Part shown: in pieces, positions 42,361 through 50,930 of the stretch
Layout of the letters: every line of letters starts with the position of its first letter
Numbering within the stretch: position 1 is the stretch's first letter
Source of the DNA: JANXQZ01 sp038225555
GTDB lineage: Bacteria > Acidobacteriota > Terriglobia > Bryobacterales > Bryobacteraceae
Direction: 5' to 3'
Assembly: GCA_038225555.1 (NCBI GenBank)
Contig: JBBRRB010000005.1
Span: forward strand, 124,001 to 188,000
Length of the DNA: 64,000 nucleotides
Program-made: the position numbers and the translations under genes
The notes under the pieces: model-generated
Database searches by the model: none
Seen by the model: the letters and a program-made list of their open reading frames with translations, nothing else
Told to the model about the DNA's origin: nothing

Positions 42361-43200
42361 ATGGAAGACAATCCAGCGATACATCCCAATCTCGAGGGCC
42401 GCGTGGCCGTTGTGACGGGAGCGAGCCGGGGCATTGGCAAGGCTCTCGCCCTCCGACTCGCCCAGGAAGGAGCGGATGTCGTGATCGCCGCCAAGAGCGA
42501 ACAATCGACCGACCGCCTGCCAGGGTCCATCCACGCTACCGCCGCCGAAGTCCGCGCCATCGGCCGCCGGGCACTGGCCGTTGCCACCGACGTCCGGAAC
42601 GAAGACGGCGTGCGCGACTTGATCCAGGCCACCATCTCCGAATTCGGCCGCCTGGACATCCTGGTGAACAACGCCGGCGCAATCTGGACCAAGCCGATAC
42701 TCGAAACACCTCCGAAGCGGTTCGATCTAATGATTGGGGTGAACGTGCGGGCTGCTTACATCGCTTGTTACTACGCGCTTCCGCACATGGTTAAACAGAA
42801 ATGGGGACATATCCTGAACATGTGTCCGCGCTTGTCGGTAGCCCCTTCGCCCGGCAAGATCGGCTATATGATTTCGAAGCTTGGCATGGCAAGGATCGCG
42901 ATCGGGATCGCCGAGGAGCACCGCAAAGACAACATAGCCGCGAATACCTTGTGGCCGCGCACGATCATCGAGAGCCAAGCCTCCATCAATCTGGGAATGC
43001 AGGACAAGAGCCAGTGGCGCACGCCGGAGATCATCTGCGACGCGTCAATGGCAATCTTTGCGCGCGAACCTTCTACCTACTCCGGGCATCAGTTGATCGA
43101 TGAGCAGGTCTTGTCCGTCCTCGCGGGAATCACGAATTTCGACGGCTATTGGTGCCTTAGCCAACCGCCGGCGGATCCGATTTATATTGATAGTTGGTAG
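42361..43200 (+). CDS. HSDL2-like short-chain dehydrogenase
   Basis: A 279-residue SDR: VAVVTGASRGIGKALALRLA, NNAGAIWTKP, and the YMISK catalytic Tyr-Lys pair. The segments CPRLSVAPSPGKIGYMISKL and NTLWPRTIIESQAS place it in the HSDL2-like branch rather than the FabG branch. In eukaryotes HSDL2 is linked to fatty-acid or sterol metabolism; the bacterial substrate is unknown. It precedes the DUF1080 gene. Confidence 0.86.
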   Translation: MEDNPAIHPNLEGRVAVVTGASRGIGKALALRLAQEGADVVIAAKSEQSTDRLPGSIHATAAEVRAIGRRALAVATDVRNEDGVRDLIQATISEFGRLDILVNNAGAIWTKPILETPPKRFDLMIGVNVRAAYIACYYALPHMVKQKWGHILNMCPRLSVAPSPGKIGYMISKLGMARIAIGIAEEHRKDNIAANTLWPRTIIESQASINLGMQDKSQWRTPEIICDASMAIFAREPSTYSGHQLIDEQVLSVLAGITNFDGYWCLSQPPADPIYIDSW

Positions 43201-43252
43201 GCCCAGTCTGTTACTTTCACAATTCCAAGACGGTTTGGCTAAATCAGGCGCA

Positions 43253-44245
43253 ATGCGACTTATCCTAGCTGCGCTTTTTTCGATAGCGCCGTGCATGGCC
43301 GCGATTGACGACTCGCAGTTTAACGGTCGCTGGGACATCGCTGTGAACGGGGATACTCCTCGGACCCGAGCTTGGTGGCTTGAAGTCACCGGAGCCGGAA
43401 CCGAGGCGCTGAAAGGCAAGTTCGTCGGCGCTCCGGGAGGCCAGCTAGAAGATATTACGAAGCTTTCCATTGCCGACGGCGAGCTTCGATTCGTGTTTGA
43501 GCGCCGCTATCGAAGGGAGCCTAAAGGTCTACAAAAAGGGTTATATTGGGCTCGGCTGGACAACGGCAAGTTGAAGGGAACGTTCGAGATCGAGGGCGAC
43601 CCGGCTACCTACCTGGAATGGACGGGATCGCGCGCTCCCGTTCTCCCGGAGAAGGATGAGGGTAACTGGAAACGAGGCGAGCCGATTCTACTTTTCAACG
43701 GGCGCGATGTTTCCGGGTGGCAGTCAATTACTCCCGGAAAGCCGATGGCCTGGACGGTTCGAGATGGTCTCTTGACGAATTCCCCAAGCGCCGGCGATCT
43801 GATCTCGGACAAGAAGTTTTGGAATTTCGATTTGCATGTGGAATTCCTGGTGGCCGAGCGAAGCAACAGCGGAGTGGGGCTGCGGGGCCGCTATGAGATT
43901 CAGATTTTTGAGGATTACGGCGATCCGCCGAACAAGCACGGAAACGGGGCGCTCTACGGACGCATCCCGCCCAAGACAAACGCGAGCAAGCCAGCCGGGG
44001 AGTGGCAGACGTTCGATATTCGCTTGGTCGGGCGACAGCTTTCAGTCACCTTGAATGGGGTTAAAGTGATCGACAAGGGGACGGTGGAGGGGCTGACCGC
44101 CATCGCTCAGGACCCGAACGAAGGGGACCCCGGTCCGATCATTCTGCAGGGTGATCACGGATTCGTCCAATTTCGCAAGGTGACACTGTATCCTTTAATC
44201 CTCGCTCCCGCAGTTGCCCCAGTCCCCACCCTTAAGCCGCATTGA
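43253..44245 (+). CDS. Exported DUF1080 (3-keto-disaccharide hydrolase-like) protein
   Basis: A 330-residue exported protein. Signal MRLILAALFSIAPCMAA is followed by a small beta domain (about 20-130) and then a DUF1080 LamG-like jelly-roll: ILLFNGRDVSGWQSITPGKP, RDGLLTNSPSAGDLIS, FDLHVEFLVAERSNSGVGL, GALYGRIPPKTNASKPAGEW and GPIILQGDHGFVQFRKVTL. DUF1080 domains act on 3-keto-sugars or bind carbohydrate. Start 43253 is set by the signal peptide. The stop overlaps the next start. Confidence 0.85.
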   Translation: MRLILAALFSIAPCMAAIDDSQFNGRWDIAVNGDTPRTRAWWLEVTGAGTEALKGKFVGAPGGQLEDITKLSIADGELRFVFERRYRREPKGLQKGLYWARLDNGKLKGTFEIEGDPATYLEWTGSRAPVLPEKDEGNWKRGEPILLFNGRDVSGWQSITPGKPMAWTVRDGLLTNSPSAGDLISDKKFWNFDLHVEFLVAERSNSGVGLRGRYEIQIFEDYGDPPNKHGNGALYGRIPPKTNASKPAGEWQTFDIRLVGRQLSVTLNGVKVIDKGTVEGLTAIAQDPNEGDPGPIILQGDHGFVQFRKVTLYPLILAPAVAPVPTLKPH

Positions 44246-44523
44246 GCCAACCGAAATTGGCCCGAAAATATATTGTTCGCGGGCGGGTCCAGGGTGTCGG
44301 CTTTCGTTACTTTGTTGAGAATGCGGCCAACGCGCTCGGCATACGCGGCACCGTCAGAAATTTGGATGACGGCAGCGTGGAAGTATACGGGATTGGAAGC
44401 CGCGATCAACTATCCCAGTTCGCCGGAATGTTGTGGAAAGGACCGCGGTTTGCGGATGTGCGCGGAGTGGAGGAAAGCGAAGCGGCCATCGAGCATCGTT
44501 CCGATTTTCGGATGGAACACTAA
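44242..44523 (+). CDS. acyP: Acylphosphatase
   Basis: A 93-residue acylphosphatase that hydrolyses acyl-phosphates such as carbamoyl- or acetyl-phosphate. The active-site loop GRVQGVGFRYFVENAANAL carries the catalytic Arg, and GTVRNLDDGSVEVYGIG holds the Asn. It starts at TTG 44242, overlapping the preceding stop (TTGA), so it is translationally coupled to the DUF1080 gene. Confidence 0.9.
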   Translation: MSQPKLARKYIVRGRVQGVGFRYFVENAANALGIRGTVRNLDDGSVEVYGIGSRDQLSQFAGMLWKGPRFADVRGVEESEAAIEHRSDFRMEH

Positions 44524-44673
44524 GACGCCTGGCCTGGCGCAAAAAAGAGGCCGGCGAGAGCCAATCCCGCCAGCCAGAGGAAAGAGTATGGACAGAAAAT
44601 CCAATATAGGCAAAGTCGACAACCTAGATCTCCTTGGTCGTACTCCGATTGTCTTAGTTCAATAGCTTGCGCG

Positions 44674-44705
44674 TCGTGATCGAATTGTAAAAGAGGTGTG
44701 AAATT
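44674..44705. repeat. 32-bp direct repeat flanking DUF433-DUF5615 module, copy 1
   Basis: Begins TCGTGATCGAATTGTAAAAG and ends TGTGAAATT, identical to 45387-45418 except for one base (G at 44696, T in the other copy). The two copies bracket the toxin-antitoxin-like pair. The surrounding 44524-44795 holds no clear gene apart from a hydrophobic minus-strand frame near 44520-44620. Confidence 0.8.
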
Positions 44706-44795
44706 TGCTCTCGCTCGCCTGATCCACCTTTGGCGAAAAACTCGAACCCAAACCCACCTGTCCACGCCACTGCCTGGCTCGTTGCTCATGGACCG

Positions 44796-45116
44796 CTAGC
44801 CAATTCTCACTACGTCGCCCAACCTGATCGAACGTAGGGCGGCAATCGCGGCCGGAACGAGAAATTTTAGGTCGCGAAGGCGGTTTGTCTGCCCGTGGAG
44901 GATTAGTATTGCAATGCTTCGCCCTGCCAGGTTCTGTTGATGCGGAATGCTTTGATCGACGGTGATCAAAACGTGGAATCCAGCTGCTTCGGCAGCTTCC
45001 AACAGGCGGCCATTCTTCAATCCCGCTAGATTGGCGAAGCGAGCGGTTTCGCAGTCATGGCTGGGAAAAAAAAGCCGCAAGTTCTCGTCGACGCACTCGT
45101 CAATGAGCAGACGCAT
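44796..45116 (-). CDS. DUF5615 PIN-like toxin
   Basis: A 106-residue protein starting MRLLIDECVDENLRLFFPSH, with ARFANLAGLKNGRLLEAAEA, HVLITVDQSIPHQQN and RSIAILILHGQTNRL. This is the DUF5615 (PIN-like Mut7-C related) fold with conserved acidic residues (DEC, TVDQ), usually paired with DUF433 antitoxins. ATG 45116 is chosen at the domain start; the frame runs on to 45221. It overlaps its partner by 17 bp. Confidence 0.82.
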   Translation of the reverse strand: MRLLIDECVDENLRLFFPSHDCETARFANLAGLKNGRLLEAAEAAGFHVLITVDQSIPHQQNLAGRSIAILILHGQTNRLRDLKFLVPAAIAALRSIRLGDVVRIG

Positions 45117-45321
45117 CAATGTGGGCGAGCACGAGTTGCCTAGCTTGCGCCAGGACTTCGATGACCAACGCGCGGGAAACTGTTGGGAATCCTTCCAGGA
45201 AATCTTCGAGCGTGTCGCCACCTTCCAGATACTCGAATAAGGTCTGGACTAGCACTCGGGTTCCTCTGAACACGGGTTCGCCGTGCATCGTATCCGGATC
45301 TCTGATGATTGCCCGTGACAC
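45100..45321 (-). CDS. DUF433-family antitoxin
   Basis: A roughly 73-residue DUF433 protein: DPDTMHGEPVFRGTRVLVQT then LEGGDTLEDFLEGFPTVSRA. The family is a winged-helix-like antitoxin partnered with DUF5615. The start is uncertain: GTG 45321 sits right after AAAGGA, TTG 45339 is another choice, and the frame is open to 45459 into the second copy of the 32-bp repeat. Confidence 0.78.
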   Translation of the reverse strand: MSRAIIRDPDTMHGEPVFRGTRVLVQTLFEYLEGGDTLEDFLEGFPTVSRALVIEVLAQARQLVLAHIDASAH

Positions 45322-45386
45322 TCCTTTATTGTCGCTCAAGGTTGCAGAGCGTTTCACGAGAGCCCTTAATCCAGTGATCTTGCCGG

Positions 45387-45418
45387 TCGTGATCGAATTG
45401 TAAAAGAGTTGTGAAATT
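45387..45418. repeat. 32-bp direct repeat flanking DUF433-DUF5615 module, copy 2
   Basis: Second copy of the repeat at 44674-44705, one mismatch, 713 bp apart, same orientation. It lies upstream of the antitoxin and between it and the divergent response regulator at 45479. Confidence 0.8.
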
Positions 45419-45478
45419 CGCCTCCTAACCGAACAAGCGCGTCTCAATCGTGGCAGCATAGGCTAAAATCGGCTTGCG

Positions 45479-46153
45479 ATGCAGACTATCTTAGTAATCG
45501 ATGACGATGAGAGTCTGCGCGACACCATCGCCATGCTTCTGGAGCATGAAGGCTTCCGGACCGTCCAGGCGGCCGACGGCAAGCAAGGGCTCGACCAGGC
45601 GCTGATTGCCAAGCCTGACCTGATTCTCGTCGATCTTCGGCTCCCGTTGATCAGCGGTGTCGATCTCTGTAAGCGGCTGCGCAACTCCGGAGTCGCCACG
45701 CCCATCATCGTCCTGAGCGCCGTGTGCGACGAACTCGATAAAGTACTGCTGCTCGAAATCGGCGCGGACGATTACGTGGTGAAGCCCTTCGGCACCCGGG
45801 AGCTGCTGGCTCGCATCCGGGCCGTGCTGCGCCGATCAGGAGTGGAAAGCCACAAGCTCACCGCCTTCGCCGGAGTCGAAGTGGATCTGGAGCGACGCGT
45901 CATTTCCAGGAACGGCGAGGCTGTGAAGTTCACGCCAGCGGAGTACAACTTGCTGACCTATTTTTTGCAAAACCCCGACCGCGTGCTATCGCGAGACATG
46001 ATTCTAAATTCAGTGTGGGGATACGAATCGTTCCCGAACACGCGCACGGTTGACGCTCACGTGGTCCGTCTTCGACAGAAGCTCGAACCCGACCCCAACT
46101 GTCCACGCCATTTCCTCACAGTCCATCGGGTTGGCTACCGGTTTCTGCCATGA
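45479..46153 (+). CDS. OmpR/PhoB-type response regulator
   Basis: A 224-residue regulator: receiver (ILVIDDDESLRDTIAML, phospho-acceptor Asp in LILVDLRLPLISG, LSAVCD, DDYVVKPFGTRELLAR) and a C-terminal winged helix (VISRNGEAVKFTPAEYNLLT, TVDAHVVRLRQKLEPDP, VHRVGYRFLP). It is the first gene of a five-gene operon in which each stop overlaps the next start, and its kinase is presumably the last gene of that operon. Confidence 0.93.
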   Translation: MQTILVIDDDESLRDTIAMLLEHEGFRTVQAADGKQGLDQALIAKPDLILVDLRLPLISGVDLCKRLRNSGVATPIIVLSAVCDELDKVLLLEIGADDYVVKPFGTRELLARIRAVLRRSGVESHKLTAFAGVEVDLERRVISRNGEAVKFTPAEYNLLTYFLQNPDRVLSRDMILNSVWGYESFPNTRTVDAHVVRLRQKLEPDPNCPRHFLTVHRVGYRFLP

Positions 46154-46527
46154 CCCGCATGGTGCTGATTGTGGAAGATAGCGAGACCTGTGCGGTCACG
46201 CTGCAAATCGCGCTGGAGTCTCTGCCCGACGTTGAGGTGCATGTGGCATCCTCAGGTCGCGCCGCGCTCGGCCTTCTGAACCGCTGGTCCCATCCAGTGG
46301 GCGTAGTAATCACCGATCTTCAGCTGCCTGGAATGAGCGGGCTCGATTTGCTTGCCGACCTACGGTCGCGGGAACGTTTTTCTAGCACGCCGGTACTCAT
46401 CATCAGCGGCGACAGCAATCCGCGCCTGCCCCAAATCGCCCAAGCTGCCGGGGCCGCCGCGTTCTTCATAAAGCCTTACTCGCCGTCAGCGGTACGTAAA
46501 ACCGTGGAGCGACTCCTCACATGCTAA
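46150..46527 (+). CDS. Single-domain response regulator
   Basis: A 125-residue stand-alone receiver: MVLIVEDSETCAVTL, Asp acceptor in GVVITDLQLPGMSG, PVLIISGDS, FFIKPYSPSAV. There is no output domain, as in phosphorelay intermediates or CheY-like proteins. The ATG overlaps the previous stop (ATGA). It could act as a phosphate sink or second target of the kinase at 48534. Confidence 0.92.
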   Translation: MTRMVLIVEDSETCAVTLQIALESLPDVEVHVASSGRAALGLLNRWSHPVGVVITDLQLPGMSGLDLLADLRSRERFSSTPVLIISGDSNPRLPQIAQAAGAAAFFIKPYSPSAVRKTVERLLTC

Positions 46528-47855
46528 AGCGGAGAATTCCTTGCATCTTGACGCTCATCTTGATTCCCCTGTTTGGCCGCGCGCAGTCCGAACCAGACCT
46601 GCACAAGATCCTTGAGCGGCTCGATCGGCTAGAGCAAGATAACCAGAAGCTGCGGCAGGAGCTGCGTGAAGTCCGCCAAGCGCTTGCCGATACCAGCGCC
46701 CCGACACCCTCAACGGAGCCGATCAATGAGCGTCTCGACATTCAAGAAAAGCGTACTGAAGAATTGGCTCAGACAAAGGTTGAAACGTCTCAGCGCATGC
46801 CGGTTTCGCTCACGGGCATGCTGCTCTTTAACGCCTTCCACAACGGCCCTTTCAGCGGAACATCTCAAGACTCCGTCGTTGCCGGACTGAATCGGTCGAC
46901 GGTATCCGCGGGAGCTTCGTTGAGGCAGACCGTGCTCGGCCTGAAATTTTCCGGTCCCGATCTGCCAGGAGGAGGGAAAGCCAGCGGGTCGTTATATATG
47001 GATTTTTTCGCCGGATCGCGGGAGCCGGATAACCATCTCTTGCGCATACGCACCGCGACTCTGGATCTCGTCTGGAAGGACACGACCCTCACGTTCGGCC
47101 AGGACAAGCCGATCTTCGCGCCGCGCGAACCCGACTCACTGGCGCAGGTCGGCATCTCACCTCTCACCGGTGCCGGGAACTTATGGGACTGGCAGCCCCA
47201 GGTTCGAATCGAGCAGCGTTTTCACTTTGGCGAACAATCCGGTCTCCGCGCACAGGCCGGGGTCTATCAAACCAGCGAAGGCGACGCCAACACGCCCGCC
47301 GCCCTGGCGAAGACTCTCGAACATGCCCGTCCGGGATACGAGGGGCGCTTTCAGTTCTGGAGCGGCGGAGCGGACCGCCGGATCGAGATTGCCCCCGGCT
47401 TCCATGTCAGCGACACGCATGTGTCCGGTAGATCCGTGCCTTCCCGCCTCATTTCGCTCGACTGGCTAGTGCGTCCAATTACATCAATCGAGGTTACAGG
47501 CGCTTGGTTCCGCGGGCAGAACGTGGCGAACCTGGGCGCTCTTCGACAGGGCTTTACAGTGCTCGGACCCGCCAGCGTGATCCCGATTCACAGCGTAGGA
47601 GGGTGGGCGCAAGTGGCATACTACATTACCCCCAAGTTGACGTTCCATATGTATGGTGGCCAGGAACGCGACAGCGTCTCCGACCTTAATGGCTCAGGAG
47701 TAAGCCGCAACTTCATCTACGCCGGAAATTTCATGTACCGCCTGGGACCCAACGTGCTTGCGAGTTTCGAAGCATCGCAGTCGCGCACGCTATACGTGGT
47801 AAATGGGCTTCGTTTGAACAATCACTATGATCTTGCGCTGGCTTATCTTTTTTAG
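46521..47855 (+). CDS. Outer-membrane beta-barrel with N-terminal coiled coil
   Basis: A 444-residue exported protein. The signal (RRIPCILTLILIPLFGRAQS) is followed by a coiled coil (LHKILERLDRLEQDNQKLRQ, LREVRQALAD), then alternating beta strands to the end (SASLRQTVL-like, GSLYMDFFAGS, WAQVAYYITPKLTFHMYGGQ, NNHYDLALAYLF). The C-terminal Phe and strand periodicity indicate a porin-like barrel of about 16 strands, like acidobacterial relatives of carbohydrate- or phosphate-selective porins. It overlaps the upstream gene by 7 bp and the downstream cupredoxin gene by 29 bp. Confidence 0.78.
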   Translation: MLKRRIPCILTLILIPLFGRAQSEPDLHKILERLDRLEQDNQKLRQELREVRQALADTSAPTPSTEPINERLDIQEKRTEELAQTKVETSQRMPVSLTGMLLFNAFHNGPFSGTSQDSVVAGLNRSTVSAGASLRQTVLGLKFSGPDLPGGGKASGSLYMDFFAGSREPDNHLLRIRTATLDLVWKDTTLTFGQDKPIFAPREPDSLAQVGISPLTGAGNLWDWQPQVRIEQRFHFGEQSGLRAQAGVYQTSEGDANTPAALAKTLEHARPGYEGRFQFWSGGADRRIEIAPGFHVSDTHVSGRSVPSRLISLDWLVRPITSIEVTGAWFRGQNVANLGALRQGFTVLGPASVIPIHSVGGWAQVAYYITPKLTFHMYGGQERDSVSDLNGSGVSRNFIYAGNFMYRLGPNVLASFEASQSRTLYVVNGLRLNNHYDLALAYLF

Positions 47856-48537
47856 CCTGCTGCTGATGGCAGCCTCGGGTGCGGAGGTCTCCGGGCAGGT
47901 TTCGCTGCGTGATTCCCGGGAGGCATCCGTCCGCAAGGATCGGGACTTCTCCGGAGTGGTGATCTCGCTTGAGCCCACCGACAGCCGCGAGCCCCAGGGG
48001 CCGCCAGCGCGCCACGCCAGAATGCTGCAGAAGAACAAAACGTTCACGCCCCACATCTTGCCTGTGCAAGTTGGGACCCTGGTCGATTTTCCGAATGCCG
48101 ATCCCATTTTTCACAATGCCTTCTCCAGCTATAGCGGCCAAATTTTCGACATAGGCTTGTATCCGCCGGGCACATCTCGCTCCGTGAGATTTTCCCGGCC
48201 TGGGGTGGTCCGAGTATTCTGCAATATTCATCCCTTGATGAGCGCGGTCATCGTCGCGTTGAACACGCCGTATTTCACGCAGACCTCGCGTGACGGCAAG
48301 TTTTCGTTAGACGTGCCGCCCGGCAAGTACACTCTACGCGTGTTCCATGAGCGCGCCACTGAGCAAAGTCTAGCCAGCTTGGCGCGAGCCGTCCAGGTGG
48401 GAAGCGAACTGGTAACCGTGCCGCCGATTGAAATCTCCGAAGCCGGGTATTTGCTGGCTCCGCACAAGAATAAATACGGTCGATCCTATTCAACCGAGGG
48501 GGATGACCGATCAATTTATCCCGGCGTGAGGAAGTGA
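47827..48537 (+). CDS. Exported cupredoxin-like protein with carboxypeptidase-regulatory domain
   Basis: A 236-residue exported protein: signal LRWLIFFSLLLMAASGAEV, then a plastocyanin-like domain with FPNADPIFHNAFS (His ligand) and VVRVFCNIHPLMSAVI (Cys, His, Met), a type 1 copper set, then a carboxypeptidase-regulatory-like beta domain (FSLDVPPGKYTLRVFHE). Such proteins are often called methylamine-utilisation or plastocyanin-type. It should bind copper in the periplasm. The gene sits between the barrel and the kinase genes. Confidence 0.83.
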   Translation: MILRWLIFFSLLLMAASGAEVSGQVSLRDSREASVRKDRDFSGVVISLEPTDSREPQGPPARHARMLQKNKTFTPHILPVQVGTLVDFPNADPIFHNAFSSYSGQIFDIGLYPPGTSRSVRFSRPGVVRVFCNIHPLMSAVIVALNTPYFTQTSRDGKFSLDVPPGKYTLRVFHERATEQSLASLARAVQVGSELVTVPPIEISEAGYLLAPHKNKYGRSYSTEGDDRSIYPGVRK

Positions 48538-50282
48538 AGATGCGGTTCCGCAATCCATCGCTGCTGTGGAAAATCCTCCTCTCTACTTCGATTTTCATCA
48601 CCGCGCTGCTGGCGCTCGCCGGTTGGCTGGTGCAAGATCAGGTGCTGCGCTCGATGTCGGAGAACCTGCAAAGCGAGATGCAGGGAAGTTTCCGCGCTTA
48701 CGAGTCCTTATGGCAGGCCAGGGCCGAAATGCTCCGATCCGTGAGCCTGGTTCTGAGCACCATGTCGGACGTCCGCGCCGCTTTTCGCACCAACGATAAG
48801 GCCACTATTCGAGATACCGCGGCTGAGATCTGGACCAAGATCTCGCAAACAAACGGCCTGTTTCTGGTTACTGACCCGCAAGGCAGCTTGATCGCCTCCC
48901 TAGGCGGCGATCACGACCTCGGCAATGAATTACCTGCTGTTCGGCAAGCGGCCCGAAACTTTCCCCGGCAGACCGCTGGGTTCGTTTTGCAAAATGGCAA
49001 GCTCTATCAGATGGTGGTGACGCCGGTTTACGTCGAAACGGACCGTGGACCGGGCTTGTTAAACGTGCTGGTGGCCGGCTATCTTGTGGACAGCAATGTC
49101 GCCTCCGATCTCAAAATTCGGACTGGCGGCAGCGATTTCGTGTTCCTGGCAAGCGGATCGCCGGTGGCCTCTACGCTGGACGGCGGCGTTAGCGTCCGGC
49201 TGGCTTCCATGAAGCCGCAGCCTAACCGCCTGGAACGCATTGACTTGGACCATGGCCAGTACGCGGTGATCGGAAGCCCGCTGCTGGATATGCAAGGTAC
49301 CACCGTAGGCGGGATCTTCATCGTACGATCGTTCGAGGCAGTTCGCCAACGCATCGCGATGCTGGAACGCAATTTCGTCCTCACTTGGCTGGCGGCGATT
49401 CTGGCTGGGCTGGGAGGCAGCTATCTGCTCGCCCGGCGTATCCTCGATCCCGTGAAACAACTGGATCGGGCGGCGGCGAGGATCGCTCTTCAGGAGTATC
49501 AGACTCGCGTGCCTAAGGCGGGCGACGACGAGTTAGGAAGGCTTGCCGACACCTTCAATGCCATGTGCCGCTCGATTCAAGAAGCCCGGGAAGAACTCAT
49601 CCGGCAGGAACGCATCTCTACCATCGGACGACTTTCCAGCTCTATCGTGCACGATCTGCGCAATCCTCTCGCTGCGATCTACGGCGGAGCCGAGATGCTG
49701 ATGGACGGCGAGTTGAGCGAATCGCAGGTGAAGCGCCTGGCGGCCAATATCTACCGCTCCTCTCGCGCTGTTAAGGATCTGCTGCAGGAACTGGTGGATG
49801 TCTCGCGCCAGCATGCGCAACCCGCCGAGGTCTGCCGCATTCGCGATGTCATCGAAGCCGCCGCGGAAGTGCAGGCGGTGAACGCGGAGTCGCAAGGCGT
49901 GGCGATATCCGTGGACGTAAGTTGTGATCTCGAAGTTCCGCTGGAGCGGGCGCGCATTGAGCGCGTGTTCCTGAACTTGATCGGCAATGCTCTGGAAGCG
50001 ATGCCCGAAGGCGGCCAAATCCGCATCTCGGCCCAGCGCGCCCAAGACGATGTCCTCGTTAAAGTGGAAGATACGGGCACTGGCATTCCCGAGGATATTC
50101 GCTCGCGCTTGTTTGAACCCTTTGTCAGTTCCGGGAAAAAGAACGGATTGGGACTTGGGCTCGCGCTCTCACGGCAGACTCTTCTCGACCATGGCGGAGA
50201 CCTGTGGGTAGATCAACAGGTCCGCCAAGGCGCCACCTTCTGGGTTCGGTTGCCCGTCGAAGTTACCTCCGCAGTAGCTTAA
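48534..50282 (+). CDS. Membrane sensor histidine kinase (Cache-HAMP-HisKA)
   Basis: A 582-residue kinase. TM1 (ILLSTSIFITALLALAGWLV), a periplasmic Cache-like sensor (about 32-280, with LFLVTDPQGSLIASLGGDHD, TPVYVETDRGPGLLNVLVAG), TM2 (LTWLAAILAGLGGSYLLARR), HAMP (RILDPVKQLDRAAARIALQE), then the phospho-acceptor His near residue 372 in SSSIVHDLRNPLAAI, N-box NLIGNALEAM and G-boxes DTGTGIPED, GLGLGLALS. Start GTG 48534 overlaps the preceding stop; ATG 48540 is an alternative. It is likely partnered with the two response regulators at the head of the operon. Its 3' end overlaps the convergent gene by 20 bp. Confidence 0.9.
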   Translation: MKMRFRNPSLLWKILLSTSIFITALLALAGWLVQDQVLRSMSENLQSEMQGSFRAYESLWQARAEMLRSVSLVLSTMSDVRAAFRTNDKATIRDTAAEIWTKISQTNGLFLVTDPQGSLIASLGGDHDLGNELPAVRQAARNFPRQTAGFVLQNGKLYQMVVTPVYVETDRGPGLLNVLVAGYLVDSNVASDLKIRTGGSDFVFLASGSPVASTLDGGVSVRLASMKPQPNRLERIDLDHGQYAVIGSPLLDMQGTTVGGIFIVRSFEAVRQRIAMLERNFVLTWLAAILAGLGGSYLLARRILDPVKQLDRAAARIALQEYQTRVPKAGDDELGRLADTFNAMCRSIQEAREELIRQERISTIGRLSSSIVHDLRNPLAAIYGGAEMLMDGELSESQVKRLAANIYRSSRAVKDLLQELVDVSRQHAQPAEVCRIRDVIEAAAEVQAVNAESQGVAISVDVSCDLEVPLERARIERVFLNLIGNALEAMPEGGQIRISAQRAQDDVLVKVEDTGTGIPEDIRSRLFEPFVSSGKKNGLGLGLALSRQTLLDHGGDLWVDQQVRQGATFWVRLPVEVTSAVA

Positions 50283-50847
50283 ATCCGTGATTAACACCCT
50301 GCTTCTGATTGACCGCGAGATCGATCCATAGCATGGCCATCGGCTCCAGCATGCGCGCGCTTGTTAGCGGTCCCACATCGACGGGATCCAAACCTGCATC
50401 TTCAATCAGACCGCGCACGATCTTCTTTGCCGCCGAATCGTCGCCGCAATAGTAGCCATCCGCCTTCTGGTCGCCAAATTGCGCGTTGCCCAGAAGGGGT
50501 GCTCCGATTGTGTTGAATGCCTTGACAACCTTGGCACCCTTGGCCCACTGTGCCACCTGCTCCGCCGCCGATGTCGTAGTGCCGACCAAAAGACTTTTCA
50601 AATCGGGCGAGACCGGATTGACGCAGTCGATGAGCACCTTCCCGTTCAGATCGCCCGAAGATTTGATCGCCTCTTCGACCGCTTGCCAAGGTACGCACAA
50701 CGCCATCACCGTCGCTCCTGCGACTGCTTCGGCGTTGGCGCCCCGCTTGCCGAATTTGACGTCGTGACCCTTGGCAGTCCAGAGTCGCCCTAGCGCTCCG
50801 CCGACGTTTCCGGAGCCGATCACTGCGATTTTCAGAATTTGTCCCAT
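50263..50847 (-). CDS. F420H2/NADP oxidoreductase-like (NpdG family) protein
   Basis: A 194-residue Rossmann protein: LKIAVIGSGNVGGALGRLWT, FGKRGANAEAV, VMALCVPWQAVEEAI, VLIDCVNPV and AFNTIGAPLLGN. This is the NADP oxidoreductase coenzyme F420-dependent family (also seen fused to STEAP reductases). ATG 50847 is chosen over TTG 50853. The cofactor used here is not certain, since many homologues use NADPH and other acceptors. Confidence 0.84.
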   Translation of the reverse strand: MGQILKIAVIGSGNVGGALGRLWTAKGHDVKFGKRGANAEAVAGATVMALCVPWQAVEEAIKSSGDLNGKVLIDCVNPVSPDLKSLLVGTTTSAAEQVAQWAKGAKVVKAFNTIGAPLLGNAQFGDQKADGYYCGDDSAAKKIVRGLIEDAGLDPVDVGPLTSARMLEPMAMLWIDLAVNQKQGVNHGFKLLRR

Positions 50848-50930
50848 GCCCAAATGCTAACAGTTGCACCCTGTCGGGCGAAGCTGCACTTTCGGGCAGT
50901 TCCTGGGCTACAAATTCCGAGAAAGCCGGC

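Noticed and set aside
44520..44789. A minus-strand frame with a hydrophobic tail after acylphosphatase
   Set aside because: It includes one copy of the 32-bp repeat, has no good start, and only the last 25 codons look protein-like.
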